Below, piece after piece: positions 8,520 through 17,128 of a stretch of DNA of 35,543 nucleotides. The position numbers were made by a program, and so were the translations under genes. Positions within the stretch are counted from its first letter, which is position 1. Each line of letters begins with the position of its first letter. The stretch spans positions 1-35,543 of the forward strand of contig DKPS01000173.1 of NCBI GenBank assembly GCA_002471345.1, read 5' to 3'. This DNA comes from Saprospiraceae bacterium UBA7328 (GTDB lineage Bacteria > Bacteroidota > Bacteroidia > Chitinophagales > Saprospiraceae). Below the pieces are notes generated by a model. It did not search any database, was not told the DNA's origin, and saw nothing but the letters and a program-made list of their open reading frames with translations.

Positions 8520-9041
8520 TCAATTCAATATTTCATCAATACTTCTATTTAACTTAGGCAACACATCTTTCCCAAACCATCTGTTCTTAGCTTGCCAGAT
8601 GTTATTTCTTGGTGACGGGTGCGGCAAAACAAAATATTTTGGAAGGTATTCTTCAAAATGTAAAACCGTTTCAGTAAGATTCTTTTTAGATTTCTCTTTC
8701 AGGTAATAATCTTGAGCATATTTCCCGATAAGTAAAGTAAGTTCAGGTGCAATTATTTCATCAAGAATTTGATCGTGCCAAAGTGGAGCACACTCTTTAC
8801 GTGGAGGCAAGTCTCCAGATTTCCCTTTCCCTGGATAGCAAAACCCCATCGGCACAATTGCGACTTTAGAGGAATCATAAAATACCCCATCAACTACTCC
8901 CATCCATTTTCTTAGATTCTCCCCGCTCTTATCATTCCATGGCACTCCGGAATCATGTACTATTGCTCCAGGTGCTTGACCTATAATTACTATTTTACTA
9001 TGAACAGAAAATGAAAATACTGGTCTTGGCGTATGAGCCAA
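8520..9041 (-). CDS. Uracil-DNA glycosylase superfamily protein
   Basis: A 173-aa protein with the UDG fold: motif 1 KIVIIGQAPGAIVHDSG (about 16-32), then VPWNDKSGENLRKWMGV, the central VAIVPMGFCYPGKGKSGDLP, LTLLIGKYAQDYYL, and the C-terminal HPSPRNNIWQAKN that corresponds to the DNA-intercalation loop with its His. It belongs to the short-UDG branch often annotated only as 'uracil-DNA glycosylase family protein', whose base preference is not settled. The frame opens at 9062 and has no ATG before the conserved N-terminus (AHTPRPVFSF), so TTG at 9041 is the most likely start. Convergent with the cytochrome gene, 45 bp apart; no partner genes. Confidence 0.88.
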   Translation of the reverse strand: MAHTPRPVFSFSVHSKIVIIGQAPGAIVHDSGVPWNDKSGENLRKWMGVVDGVFYDSSKVAIVPMGFCYPGKGKSGDLPPRKECAPLWHDQILDEIIAPELTLLIGKYAQDYYLKEKSKKNLTETVLHFEEYLPKYFVLPHPSPRNNIWQAKNRWFGKDVLPKLNRSIDEILN

Positions 9042-9123
9042 TTGATTCTCACATATTGTACATTAAGAAATCTGCCTACACAGTTCATTCATAATTAACC
9101 AATTAGGATTTTGTGCCTTAGAA

Positions 9124-9801
9124 TTACTCTATGACGCCATTTTCCTTTATAGTTCTTTTTCTACATGTTTTGCATAACTCTGAAATTCCTTTTTGCTCCC
9201 ACGATTCCTTTACTGTACCATTGGAAAGGTTTTTACCCTTTATATGATAACAATCTTCATATACATGGTATTTATTCCCTGCCCTTGACCAAAAGACATA
9301 GTCATTATTTGCATTAATCTGTTTTAGCTCTTCTGTCTGTTGATTGATCTCTTCAGTATACTTTTCTATTGATGGAGGTTCAAAATCTGCACCTGTAATT
9401 CCTGCTGCGGCCATGGCCACCACTGCTATACTTCCCGCTATGCCCTTCGTTTTTCCACTTAATTTCTTATCAGTAAAAATCAAGATTACTAAAGGCAAAA
9501 ATGCTAAAACGCCCATGATCGCCCCTAACTGATTTTGCACAAAAAATCGAGTTGTATCTTTTTCAGATGCTGGATCCAATCTATTTGCCTTTTTCCAAAG
9601 ATATGAGCCAGTCATGGCCAAAATTAGAATAACTACGATAGCACCAATCAACCACATCATCATATCATCACTGATCAGATTAAAAATAGCATATGCTTGC
9701 CCAGCTATGGCTACGATCCAAGCAACCCATGCGAATATTCTTAATTTGGTCGCTTTACTTCTGGCCTCAGGACTTGCTTCGAATTTTTGCTCTTTTGACA
9801 T
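9124..9801 (-). CDS. Membrane protein with C-terminal Ada-like Cys/His metal-binding motif
   Basis: A 225-aa protein. Four hydrophobic segments (about residues 20-40, 47-68, 95-112 and 123-145) are followed by a short linker and a C-terminal soluble part. That part reads KYHVYEDCYHIKGKNLSN and ends SELCKTCRKR; the spacing Y-H-x4-C ... C-x2-C resembles the small zinc motif found after Ada-like and nuclease proteins (YHxxxC...GYxPCxxC). A metal-binding membrane-tethered sensor or adaptor is one reading; function unknown. I placed the start at ATG 9801 (MSKEQKFEAS). The longer frame to 9843 begins with TTG and adds 14 residues of unclear value. Confidence 0.75.
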   Translation of the reverse strand: MSKEQKFEASPEARSKATKLRIFAWVAWIVAIAGQAYAIFNLISDDMMMWLIGAIVVILILAMTGSYLWKKANRLDPASEKDTTRFFVQNQLGAIMGVLAFLPLVILIFTDKKLSGKTKGIAGSIAVVAMAAAGITGADFEPPSIEKYTEEINQQTEELKQINANNDYVFWSRAGNKYHVYEDCYHIKGKNLSNGTVKESWEQKGISELCKTCRKRTIKENGVIE

Positions 9802-9941
9802 TCTATTTTCAGTTTTTAATTGAGATTGAATCAAATATGACAACCAATTTGGTCATATGTATCTTTCTGCAATATATAAATATCTAAGAATAGAGAGGTC
9901 ATATTCATTATGTATGTCGGGCACAATGTCTAATATACCCT

Positions 9942-9973
9942 AAAAAAAAAGAGGTGTAAATGATCACCCCTCC
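9942..9973 (-). terminator. Rho-independent terminator for the decayed lipoprotein gene
   Basis: Read on the minus strand: stem GAGGGGTG, loop ATCATTTA, stem CACCTC extending into the T run with two A-U/G-U pairs, then nine Ts. It lies 27 bp after the last stop of the 10000-10810 pseudogene and fixes the natural 3' end of that transcript. Confidence 0.75.
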
Positions 9974-9999
9974 ACTAAAATGACGTTTCAATGAATTAC

Positions 10000-10810
10000 T
10001 CAAAATTTCACTTCTATCACATAGTTGTCCATATTATTCTAATCAATTTCATTCGCCTCCCTTATAAAAATCAAATAATAATTATCCCCATTTTTACCAG
10101 AAAAACTATCTCCTACATTCACTTTTGGGGCTTACCCTCATTTGTAATTACATAAGGATTGCTATTAAAAAGGAAAATTTACATTTCATAATACATTCTT
10201 GTATGGTCTTGTATTAGGACCGTATACGTAATCGCAATAAACATCAAGTCCGGACTCTCTTCTAACTATCTCCATGTTCAGCTCTATTGAAGAATTTGGA
10301 GGAACTTGATATGAATCTGAAGAGTTGCTAAATATCAAAGGTCGTCTCAATTATTGTGCAGATTGATACAACATCTTCAGTAAAAAGTCCATTCTCATAT
10401 TCTAGGCTTATACTATAACTACTAATCTCCCCAAATTCTATAGTTTCGATTTCTAAGTCATAGGTAATCCCTTCATTTTCTTCTCCTAAGATCAATTTTG
10501 AGTTTGCGTTAAAAACATATTCATTATGAAATATTCTATTGGGATCTATCAAATTTCGATTTTCTTTGATCCTAAATATATCAAAAGGTGATGTCCCATG
10601 TCTCGCAGTTATCTTTAGATTTAAGGTCTTACTAGCAATAATATTCAATGCTTCTGAACTTAATAATCCATCTATATTCATTGAAATAGACGGAGATATA
10701 TCCAGTTCATTATCTCCCACTATCACAGGACTTTGATCTTTTTCACATGATAAGAAGATTAGTCCCAATAACATTAGGTTCATTCCGTATGCAACATTTG
10801 TCCATTTCAT
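10000..10810 (-). pseudogene. Decayed lipoprotein gene (multiple frame changes and in-frame stops)
   Basis: The first 160 codons from ATG 10810 are open: lipobox MLLGLIFLSCEK, then a beta-rich region, stopping at 10328. Protein-like sequence then continues. One base over, the frame gives RPLIFSNSSDSYQVPPNSS and GLDVYCDYVYGPNTRPYKNV to a stop at 10186. A third frame gives FNSNPYVITNEG (about 10165-10130). The second frame then resumes with APKVNVGDSFSGKNGDNYYL and IFIREANEID, an amber stop at 10039-10041, and NNMDNYVIEVKF to a stop at 10000-10002, just before a good terminator. I read this as one ancestral gene of about 270 codons with at least three indels and two stops. Sequencing error is less likely because neighbouring genes are intact. 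No named family recognised. Confidence 0.75.
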
Positions 10811-11253
10811 AACCTTTTCTTTGATTATGATTAAGGCCTAGATGATTGTTTCATGAAGTTTAATGTGGTGCGTAAACTCTATTTTCAGCGCTATCAAAAT
10901 GTAACTCAAGAAGGGTCATTATTCTTATTGTCAGATCTATTTATGACAATATTTTGCAGTTAACTCATTCTACTCTTTTAAATCTTTTAAGAAAACCAGT
11001 CACATTCGTTCGACATTTCACACGTAACTATTTCGATGGTCGCCACAATTATATATAATTAATTAAAAATATATAATCATATAAATATATGATAATCAAT
11101 TATTTATATGTTATAAATTGAAAATATTAATTCCCTACCTAAAGAATTTTTTATTGAAATGTGATAATTACCACGAAAATTACCCCTAGTCAAATTTATC
11201 TAGACTGAAGGTGTGGCATACATTTGGTCTAGAGTTCGAATAGTCGATACTCG

Positions 11254-11266
11254 AAAACTATTTATC
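11254..11266 (+). repeat. ACTATTTATC-type motif, copy 1
   Basis: AAAACTATTTATC in the leader of the giant gene. It shares its 10-bp core with the copies at 11367 and 11746 and with the inverted copy at 16991. Confidence 0.5.
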
Positions 11267-11366
11267 TGTTAGAACGAATATCTGGGAATTGTTAAGAGAT
11301 ATTTCGGCCCCCTTTTTAACGACAAAATAAACTGACGCCGATCTTTTTCCTCTCCCCGATTTTCAT

Positions 11367-11391
11367 ACTATTTATCAAAACTATTTATTGA
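11367..11391 (+). repeat. ACTATTTAT-type motif, copies 2 and 3 in tandem
   Basis: Two direct copies with a 13-bp period: ACTATTTATCAAA directly followed by ACTATTTATTGA. Copy 3 runs into the palindrome at 11387-11404. The tandem arrangement resembles a pair of binding sites. Confidence 0.55.
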
Positions 11392-11404
11392 CCATAGGGT
11401 CAAT
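11387..11404. promoter_or_regulatory. Operator-like palindrome
   Basis: ATTGACC-ATAG-GGTCAAT: two perfect 7-bp arms around a 4-bp spacer, 365 bp upstream of the giant gene and overlapping the end of motif copy 3. Shape and size fit a dimeric regulator site; the protein is unknown. Confidence 0.4.
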
Positions 11405-11498
11405 ATGTATTATGCATTTCTAAAAGTAGAAGGCATAACAATTGATGATGTTTTATAGTGACGAAAAAGTAAGAAGTATCCCCTTAGTAGTCAACACA

Positions 11499-11522
11499 AA
11501 TTTGAAGCCCTAACTTCAAATT
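11499..11522. promoter_or_regulatory. 9-bp-arm inverted repeat in the leader
   Basis: AATTTGAAG-CCCTAA-CTTCAAATT, perfect 9-bp arms with a 6-base loop. No T run follows on either strand, so it is not a standard terminator. It could be an operator, or a leader RNA hairpin if transcription of the giant gene starts upstream. Confidence 0.4.
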
Positions 11523-11745
11523 CTCTATCTAATCAACAAACCAATACTTCTCTTCTTTCTCATTCCTATTTAATGGTATGGATGCCTTATTCAGTTCTCC
11601 AGCAAAAGTTGGTTAAAGAACTTCATGAATTACAAATGTAGCAATTCTAATTGCTCATTTCCCTCACGTTGTATACCTCTACCCTATTCTTTTGTTTGAG
11701 TCCTAGGATAATTTTCTCCATGATTATCAATTCAATATTTTATTA

Positions 11746-11758
11746 ACTATTTATCAAA
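11746..11758 (+). repeat. ACTATTTATCAAA motif, copy 4, next to the start codon
   Basis: ACTATTTATCAAA ends 10 bp before the ATG at 11769. With its preceding A it forms a 14-bp inverted repeat with 16991-17004, so the giant gene is bracketed by opposed copies. Confidence 0.55.
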
Positions 11759-11768
11759 TTTTAATCTC

Positions 11769-14700
11769 ATGAAGAAATTGAATACGTCTTCAATTTTAAT
11801 GGCGATAGCATGTTTGTTTTTAAGCATACAAACAAGTTTCGCACAGTCTTCGGCTGATTGTCAGTCAGAAGTAAACCTATCAGTGGGAGCAGGTTGTACT
11901 ACGTCTATTCCTTATGAAGCTTTTAATTCTTGGCGTCCGAGCTGTATGATCATCAAGCAAAATGGTGTGACTCAAGCAGTTCTAGCTGGAAGTGGAAGTT
12001 TTAGCAATAGCGCAGTAGACTGCTCGATGATGATCGATAGTGTCTGGATAGATACTATCATTCAAACAAAGGTTAATTCTTATTTAGTACCTATGTGGAC
12101 CATCTCCTGTACAGGAGGCACTCCTGATACTATTTATGCTGACCTTGCTAGTATACCAACTCTCTGTAATGCGGATACTCTCGTAAGGGATGTAGCCGGA
12201 ATCGGAATAGCACAACCGATCAATGGAAGAGTTGTTTTAAGTGCTCACCAAGCGCCTACATGTGCGCATTCAACCAGAAGTGCATTAGATGGTGATTTAA
12301 TCTTTAGAGATACAGTGACCACTTATACCTTCAAACAACATGTGGCAAAAGTAAGTCGAGTAGATACTTTCTCACATACTGATGCCATGAAATGGATCAA
12401 AGGAACTATCATACTAAGTGTAAATGGAACGGACTCTATAGTTCATGGTTTCACTCCTGAAGATGGTAAGAAAACAGTACTTTCATGTGGAGAGTCGACT
12501 TCACTAAGTGCACTGTTTCCGGGAATTTTAGCTGGGCCTGCAGCACTCAAGCCAGGAGCTTATGAGTTCAATTCATATTCAGCGGATTCACTTAATTACT
12601 GTTGGGGGAAACTCAATGTTGAATACAAATTGTGGCCAGCTGTGGCTTCAAAAAAGGACACTATTTCCTGTGTAGATGTTACAACATTTGATCGATCACC
12701 AGAAGGTGGTCATTATGACTACAACGCGCACACAAGTGAAAAACTTGAAGATGTTTGCGAATGGGCAGAACAAATTTACACAGGTAGTACTCAAAGAAGT
12801 GCTCCATCTGGTGGAGTACCTGGAGTAGGCGCAATGCGTTCTGCGGCAAGAGTTCAATGGGAAATGAACAGACAAGTAAGACACTGTTATGTACACACAG
12901 TGACTACATCAGACAGATACATCAAAGACTTTAACTGGATTTGTGATACTGTTGTAAAAGAAAGAACTTTCATCGCTGATAAGCCAGGCCATGGAGGTGG
13001 TACTACTACTGGAGTGATTGTAAAAGATACTTTACTAATCACACCTTTGACTTTGGATGATGTTATCTTCCCAGATTCAGTAGTAACCATGAAATGTGGT
13101 ATTCTAGATGGTGATTCTCCTGATGAAGTAGCCGAATACCTATATAAATCATATAAGCATTTTAACAACACAAATGTAGGGGTGATTACAGGTAGGACTA
13201 CAGGTGCTAGCAGTGATTTTATCATTGAAAAGCCTTGTGATGCATTTGCCACGCAATACAACGACTATGGTTTATCATTATCTAAAAGCAGTAGCTTGAC
13301 AAATGATCAGTTATGGGAAAAAGTATTCAAGGGTGCAGACTATAATAATTGGGGTGTACAGAAAGCATTCCCCCATGTTATTAGAAACAACAAACTCACC
13401 GATAATGGATTAAAGAATAAGATTGACATCCTCATTAATGGTGGCGATGTCACTAAATCTTCTACTTTCTCTTATGCTGTAGAAGGTGTAAAGATTCCTA
13501 TCAACAAAGTAGTGTGCAATATCGCTGCAACACATTTAGATCTTAATCCAATACAAATTTGTGGAGGCGAAAGAAAGATATTTAGACAATGGACACTAGT
13601 AGATTGGTGTACAGGGACTACAAGAGAGATGACACAAATCATCAAATTTGAAGATGCTGAAGCACCTGTAATTACTGGAATTAGTGACAAGAGCACTGAT
13701 GACTATTTTGAAACTACTAAGAAAACAATTGCTACAGGAGCAGAAATAGGAGTTAGAGTAGCGAAGATCACTAGTCCTTGGGGTTGTTATGCACAATACC
13801 AGTTCCCTAGACTTAATCTAAAAGAGCATTGTTCAGAAGGGAAATACAGTTTCCAACTTCTAGATGCTAGTTTAGACTCAGATGGAAAGACTTATGGTGC
13901 TGGTGAAATTGTAAATCTATCATGGACATATGATGATGGCTTCACTCACCCTATAGTTAAAGTTAAACTTTATGATGAATGTGGCAATGAAGGCACATAT
14001 TATTACTATCTCAAAGGAAAAGATGCACTACCTCCTGTAGTTATAGTCAATGATGAGATCAATGTAACATTGACGGCAGACAAGTCTAATGGTGATGGTC
14101 AAGCAGATGGTATAGCAAAGATTTTCTGTTCAGATGTTGATGCTGGATCTCATGATGGAGATTGTGGTGAAATTGCTTCTTGCAAAATTAGAATTAAAGA
14201 TTCTGGTGATGAATGGGCGGATTTCGTTCATTTCGATTGTGGTGATGTTGGGCAACAGACTGTTGAATTCCAAGCAATAGATCATAGTGGAAATGCATCC
14301 ATAGGATGGACATTAGTAAACGTAGAAAACAAAATTTCAGCTTCTCTATTCTGTGAAGATGTAACTGTAGGATGTACTGATCCAGTACACCCTGATTGGA
14401 TAGGATATCCTCATGTAGCAGGTATCTGTTCAACTCCAGACTTAGAATTTGAAGATGAGTATCAAATTGATGATCTATGTTTCAAAGGTAAAATCCTTAG
14501 AACATGGACAATTACAAACTCTAGTCCAAAAATCACATGTGTACAAACCATATACATTGATGATACCGACGATGGTGGAGATGATTCCAAATTTGATCCA
14601 AAATCAATCAAGTTCCCTCTTCACCATACAGGACAGACTTTAGCAGAAGCTAAATTCAGTAAAGACTGGGTAGTGATCAGAGACTTAGATGGTCACAATG

Positions 14701-16967
14701 TGTGCCGTGATGCAGGAGATGCATCTGACGACGACTTGAATGAATGTACAATGAATGATGCATTCATTTGTGAAATTGGGGTTGGTACCGAACCTACTTG
14801 GGATGATCCTGAATGTGGCCTAGTTGGTAAAACATTCGAAGATCAAGTTGTAGAATTCGGAGAAGGAGCATGTCATAAAATACTGAGACACTGGGCTGTA
14901 ATTGACTGGTGTTCATATGATGCTAAGAAAGGTGATGTATATGAGGACGAAGTAGAATATGTAAAAGACAAATGTAACGACTATAACTACTTCAGATTGA
15001 GAGCAGACAGTAAAGGGGAAATACACGAAGATGGATATTACTCTTATACACAAGAGATAAAAATCTTTGATGATATGGCTCCAGAAGTAGATGCTCCAGA
15101 TGTGGATGTAGAAGTAGGACTTGGTGGCAAAGATGATGAAGAATGCATTGTAGATGCAGTGATAGTTGCTAAAGCGAAAGACTTCTGCGGAGGAAGTGAA
15201 GCTGCTTCTACTCATGGTAGCCTTAAATGGTCTGTAAGTGTAACAGAAGTAGATGAATATGGAAATGTTGTTGGCTCAGCAACAACTGATCACACGATCA
15301 CTCTTGGAAGTGACGATGGATATGCTACAGCCTCAATTACATTGACCGGAGAAGCTTCTCATAACTATAGAGTTAAGTGGACTGCTAAAGACGGATGTAA
15401 CAATGCGGGTCAGCAAGCACAATTAGTAAGATTCTTGGATATCAAAGCACCAGTTATACTTTGTATAGGAGAACTATCTACTAGTACAATGAATACTGAT
15501 GGTTCCACTGAAATATGGGCTAACGATTTTGCTGAAGCATTTGATTGTAATGGCAAAGAGGCATATGTATGGTTTAGAGCTGATGATGGAGCTTTAGTAC
15601 CAGGATTAAGATTTGAATGTTCTGACTTAGGAGGAAATGCTAGTACAGCGATTAGCTTACAAGTAATTGCAACTGATGATGCAGGTAATGAATCTTACTG
15701 TAATGTTTCATTGAGAATAATCGACAGTGATAATACTTGTGGAAATGATGATAACACAGGAGCAGCTTTAATAGCTGGTGAAGTAAGAACAGAAATTGGT
15801 GATATGGTAGAAAGTGCTGTTATTTCGATGAAAGAGGACAATATCATGACTTCTACAGATGGTGCATTTGCCTTCAGTAATAATCCAGTTGGATATAACT
15901 ATAGTATTAATGCTGAAAAGTCTGATGATCATTTAAATGGTGTGAGTACACTTGATCTCGTACTTATTCAGAAGCACATTTTAGGGCTTGAGTCACTGAA
16001 CTCACCGTATAAAGTGATTGCCGCTGATATTAATAACGATGAAAATGTAAGTGCTATAGATTTAGTCCAATTGAGAAAGTTGATATTAGGAATCTATGAT
16101 GAGTTACCAAACAATGATTCATGGAGATTTTCTGATGCAAATGCAACTTTTGATGATGCAAATGATCCATTCCCATTCACTGAATCTATTGACGTGGATT
16201 TCCTAACGGAGAATAGAATGAATGAAGATTTCATTGCTATCAAGATAGGAGATGTAAGTGGTAATGCAATTGCCAACAGCCTCATAGCAGGTGGAAGAAA
16301 CAATGCAAGTATCACACTCACAGCACAGGATGCACAGGTATCTGCGGGACAAAGTGTAAGAGTAGCAATTACTTCCGATGAATTCGAAGGAATAAATGCG
16401 CTACAATTTACCATGGGACTATCAGGGTTGAAGTATACAGCCATTGAAAGTGGAGCTTTGGAAATGAATGACGACAATGTTGCAATATTCGAAGGAAGAA
16501 TGACGGCAGCATGGTACAATGTAGATGCTGTAAACACGGATGAGACTTTATTCACACTAGTATTCACTGCATTAGAAAACACTACTCTTAGTAATGCGAT
16601 CTCTATAGGATCAGAAATTACTAAAGCTGAAGCATACAATAGTAACAATGAAGGTGCTGACGTAGCACTAGCATTTGAAACAGGAGAAGGCCTTGTAAAT
16701 GGAGCGACTTTCGAGTTATTCCAAAATCAGCCAAATCCATTTGATAATATTACTACGATAGGGTTCCAACTTGCAGAAGTAGGAGCAGCTAAGATGACCG
16801 TATTCGATGTAACTGGTAAAATAGTTACAACAGTACAGGGACAATACACTAGAGGATACAACGAGATAACTCTTTCAAAGAATGATCTTGATGCTTCTGG
16901 AGTATTATACTACCAGTTAGAAAGCGGTGAATTCACTGCTACAAGAAAAATGATCTTGATCGATTAG
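11769..16967 (+). CDS. Giant T9SS-secreted surface protein with Cys-rich WxxxDWC repeats, dockerin-like and cohesin-like modules
   Basis: A 1732-aa protein. Signal peptide 1-25 (ending TSFAQS). Residues about 30-1320 are a Cys-rich beta-repeat region; recurring units have a Trp-strand and an acidic link to the next unit: FRQWTLVDWCTG (~604), LRTWTITNSS (~910), LRHWAVIDWCSY (~1039), YRVKWTAKDGCNN (~1200), followed by phrases like FEDAEAPVI or FDDMAPEV. Then a carboxypeptidase-regulatory-like domain (~1333-1388), a dockerin-like pair (NGVSTLDLVLIQKHILG and DINNDENVSAIDLVQLRKLI, ~1390-1441), a cohesin-like beta-sandwich (~1512-1640), and a T9SS type A sorting domain from FELFQNQPNPFD (~1649) ending in FTATRKMILID. 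It should be exported by Sec, passed through the outer membrane by T9SS and anchored or released. Monocistronic, with its own leader and terminator. The ligand or substrate is unknown; no catalytic domain was recognised. Confidence 0.92.
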   Translation: MKKLNTSSILMAIACLFLSIQTSFAQSSADCQSEVNLSVGAGCTTSIPYEAFNSWRPSCMIIKQNGVTQAVLAGSGSFSNSAVDCSMMIDSVWIDTIIQTKVNSYLVPMWTISCTGGTPDTIYADLASIPTLCNADTLVRDVAGIGIAQPINGRVVLSAHQAPTCAHSTRSALDGDLIFRDTVTTYTFKQHVAKVSRVDTFSHTDAMKWIKGTIILSVNGTDSIVHGFTPEDGKKTVLSCGESTSLSALFPGILAGPAALKPGAYEFNSYSADSLNYCWGKLNVEYKLWPAVASKKDTISCVDVTTFDRSPEGGHYDYNAHTSEKLEDVCEWAEQIYTGSTQRSAPSGGVPGVGAMRSAARVQWEMNRQVRHCYVHTVTTSDRYIKDFNWICDTVVKERTFIADKPGHGGGTTTGVIVKDTLLITPLTLDDVIFPDSVVTMKCGILDGDSPDEVAEYLYKSYKHFNNTNVGVITGRTTGASSDFIIEKPCDAFATQYNDYGLSLSKSSSLTNDQLWEKVFKGADYNNWGVQKAFPHVIRNNKLTDNGLKNKIDILINGGDVTKSSTFSYAVEGVKIPINKVVCNIAATHLDLNPIQICGGERKIFRQWTLVDWCTGTTREMTQIIKFEDAEAPVITGISDKSTDDYFETTKKTIATGAEIGVRVAKITSPWGCYAQYQFPRLNLKEHCSEGKYSFQLLDASLDSDGKTYGAGEIVNLSWTYDDGFTHPIVKVKLYDECGNEGTYYYYLKGKDALPPVVIVNDEINVTLTADKSNGDGQADGIAKIFCSDVDAGSHDGDCGEIASCKIRIKDSGDEWADFVHFDCGDVGQQTVEFQAIDHSGNASIGWTLVNVENKISASLFCEDVTVGCTDPVHPDWIGYPHVAGICSTPDLEFEDEYQIDDLCFKGKILRTWTITNSSPKITCVQTIYIDDTDDGGDDSKFDPKSIKFPLHHTGQTLAEAKFSKDWVVIRDLDGHNVCRDAGDASDDDLNECTMNDAFICEIGVGTEPTWDDPECGLVGKTFEDQVVEFGEGACHKILRHWAVIDWCSYDAKKGDVYEDEVEYVKDKCNDYNYFRLRADSKGEIHEDGYYSYTQEIKIFDDMAPEVDAPDVDVEVGLGGKDDEECIVDAVIVAKAKDFCGGSEAASTHGSLKWSVSVTEVDEYGNVVGSATTDHTITLGSDDGYATASITLTGEASHNYRVKWTAKDGCNNAGQQAQLVRFLDIKAPVILCIGELSTSTMNTDGSTEIWANDFAEAFDCNGKEAYVWFRADDGALVPGLRFECSDLGGNASTAISLQVIATDDAGNESYCNVSLRIIDSDNTCGNDDNTGAALIAGEVRTEIGDMVESAVISMKEDNIMTSTDGAFAFSNNPVGYNYSINAEKSDDHLNGVSTLDLVLIQKHILGLESLNSPYKVIAADINNDENVSAIDLVQLRKLILGIYDELPNNDSWRFSDANATFDDANDPFPFTESIDVDFLTENRMNEDFIAIKIGDVSGNAIANSLIAGGRNNASITLTAQDAQVSAGQSVRVAITSDEFEGINALQFTMGLSGLKYTAIESGALEMNDDNVAIFEGRMTAAWYNVDAVNTDETLFTLVFTALENTTLSNAISIGSEITKAEAYNSNNEGADVALAFETGEGLVNGATFELFQNQPNPFDNITTIGFQLAEVGAAKMTVFDVTGKIVTTVQGQYTRGYNEITLSKNDLDASGVLYYQLESGEFTATRKMILID

Positions 16968-16990
16968 ACGTAGTCGGAATGAGATTATTT

Positions 16991-17007
16991 TTTGATAAAT
17001 AGTTTTT
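16991..17007 (-). repeat. Inverted copy of the ACTATTTATCAAA motif after the giant gene
   Basis: Plus strand TTTGATAAATAGTTTTT is the reverse complement of AAAAACTATTTATCAAA. It lies 24 bp after the stop codon and directly before the terminator stem. Confidence 0.55.
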
Positions 17008-17035
17008 ACCCGGTCTCCTTTTTAGGGGGCCGGGT
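17008..17035 (+). terminator. Strong rho-independent terminator of the giant gene
   Basis: ACCCGGTCTCC-TTTTTA-GGGGGCCGGGT: an 11-bp stem with two G-U pairs and a 6-base loop, followed by the T-rich ATATTTATTGTTTAT. It is unusually GC-rich for this sequence and 40 bp after the stop. Confidence 0.85.
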
Positions 17036-17128
17036 ATATTTATTGTTTATCACCAAATTCTTGTCGCAGGGAAAAGCCGTTTTTTCACTCTTTTAATTAT
17101 TGTTTCAACTGTTCTTTTGCTAAAGATT

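Larger units (their letters stand above)
10811..11768. other. 958-bp gene-free leader region upstream of the giant surface protein
   Basis: No convincing coding frame on either strand. Contents: an almost pure A/T block at about 11049-11131; four copies of an ACTATTTATY-type motif (11254, 11367, 11380, 11746; see separate entries); a palindrome at 11387-11404; and a longer hairpin at 11499-11522. The last 250 bp carry no repeat I can see apart from the motif copy directly before the start codon. The region lies between divergent transcription units (pseudogene to the left, giant gene to the right), so it must hold both promoters. I could not place a clear TTG/TAnnTTTG Bacteroidota promoter. 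Confidence 0.6.

Noticed and set aside
14913..15215. Minus-strand open frame of 100 aa inside the giant gene, and other antisense frames there (12887-13261, 16094-16648)
   Set aside because: They lie wholly within a strongly supported plus-strand gene and read as low-complexity translations of its reverse complement, without start context or motifs.
11746..17004. A transposon with terminal inverted repeats around the giant gene
   Set aside because: The 14-bp inverted repeats have extra copies inside the leader, no target duplication is visible, and there is no transposase or recombinase; a regulatory or cassette explanation is kept instead.
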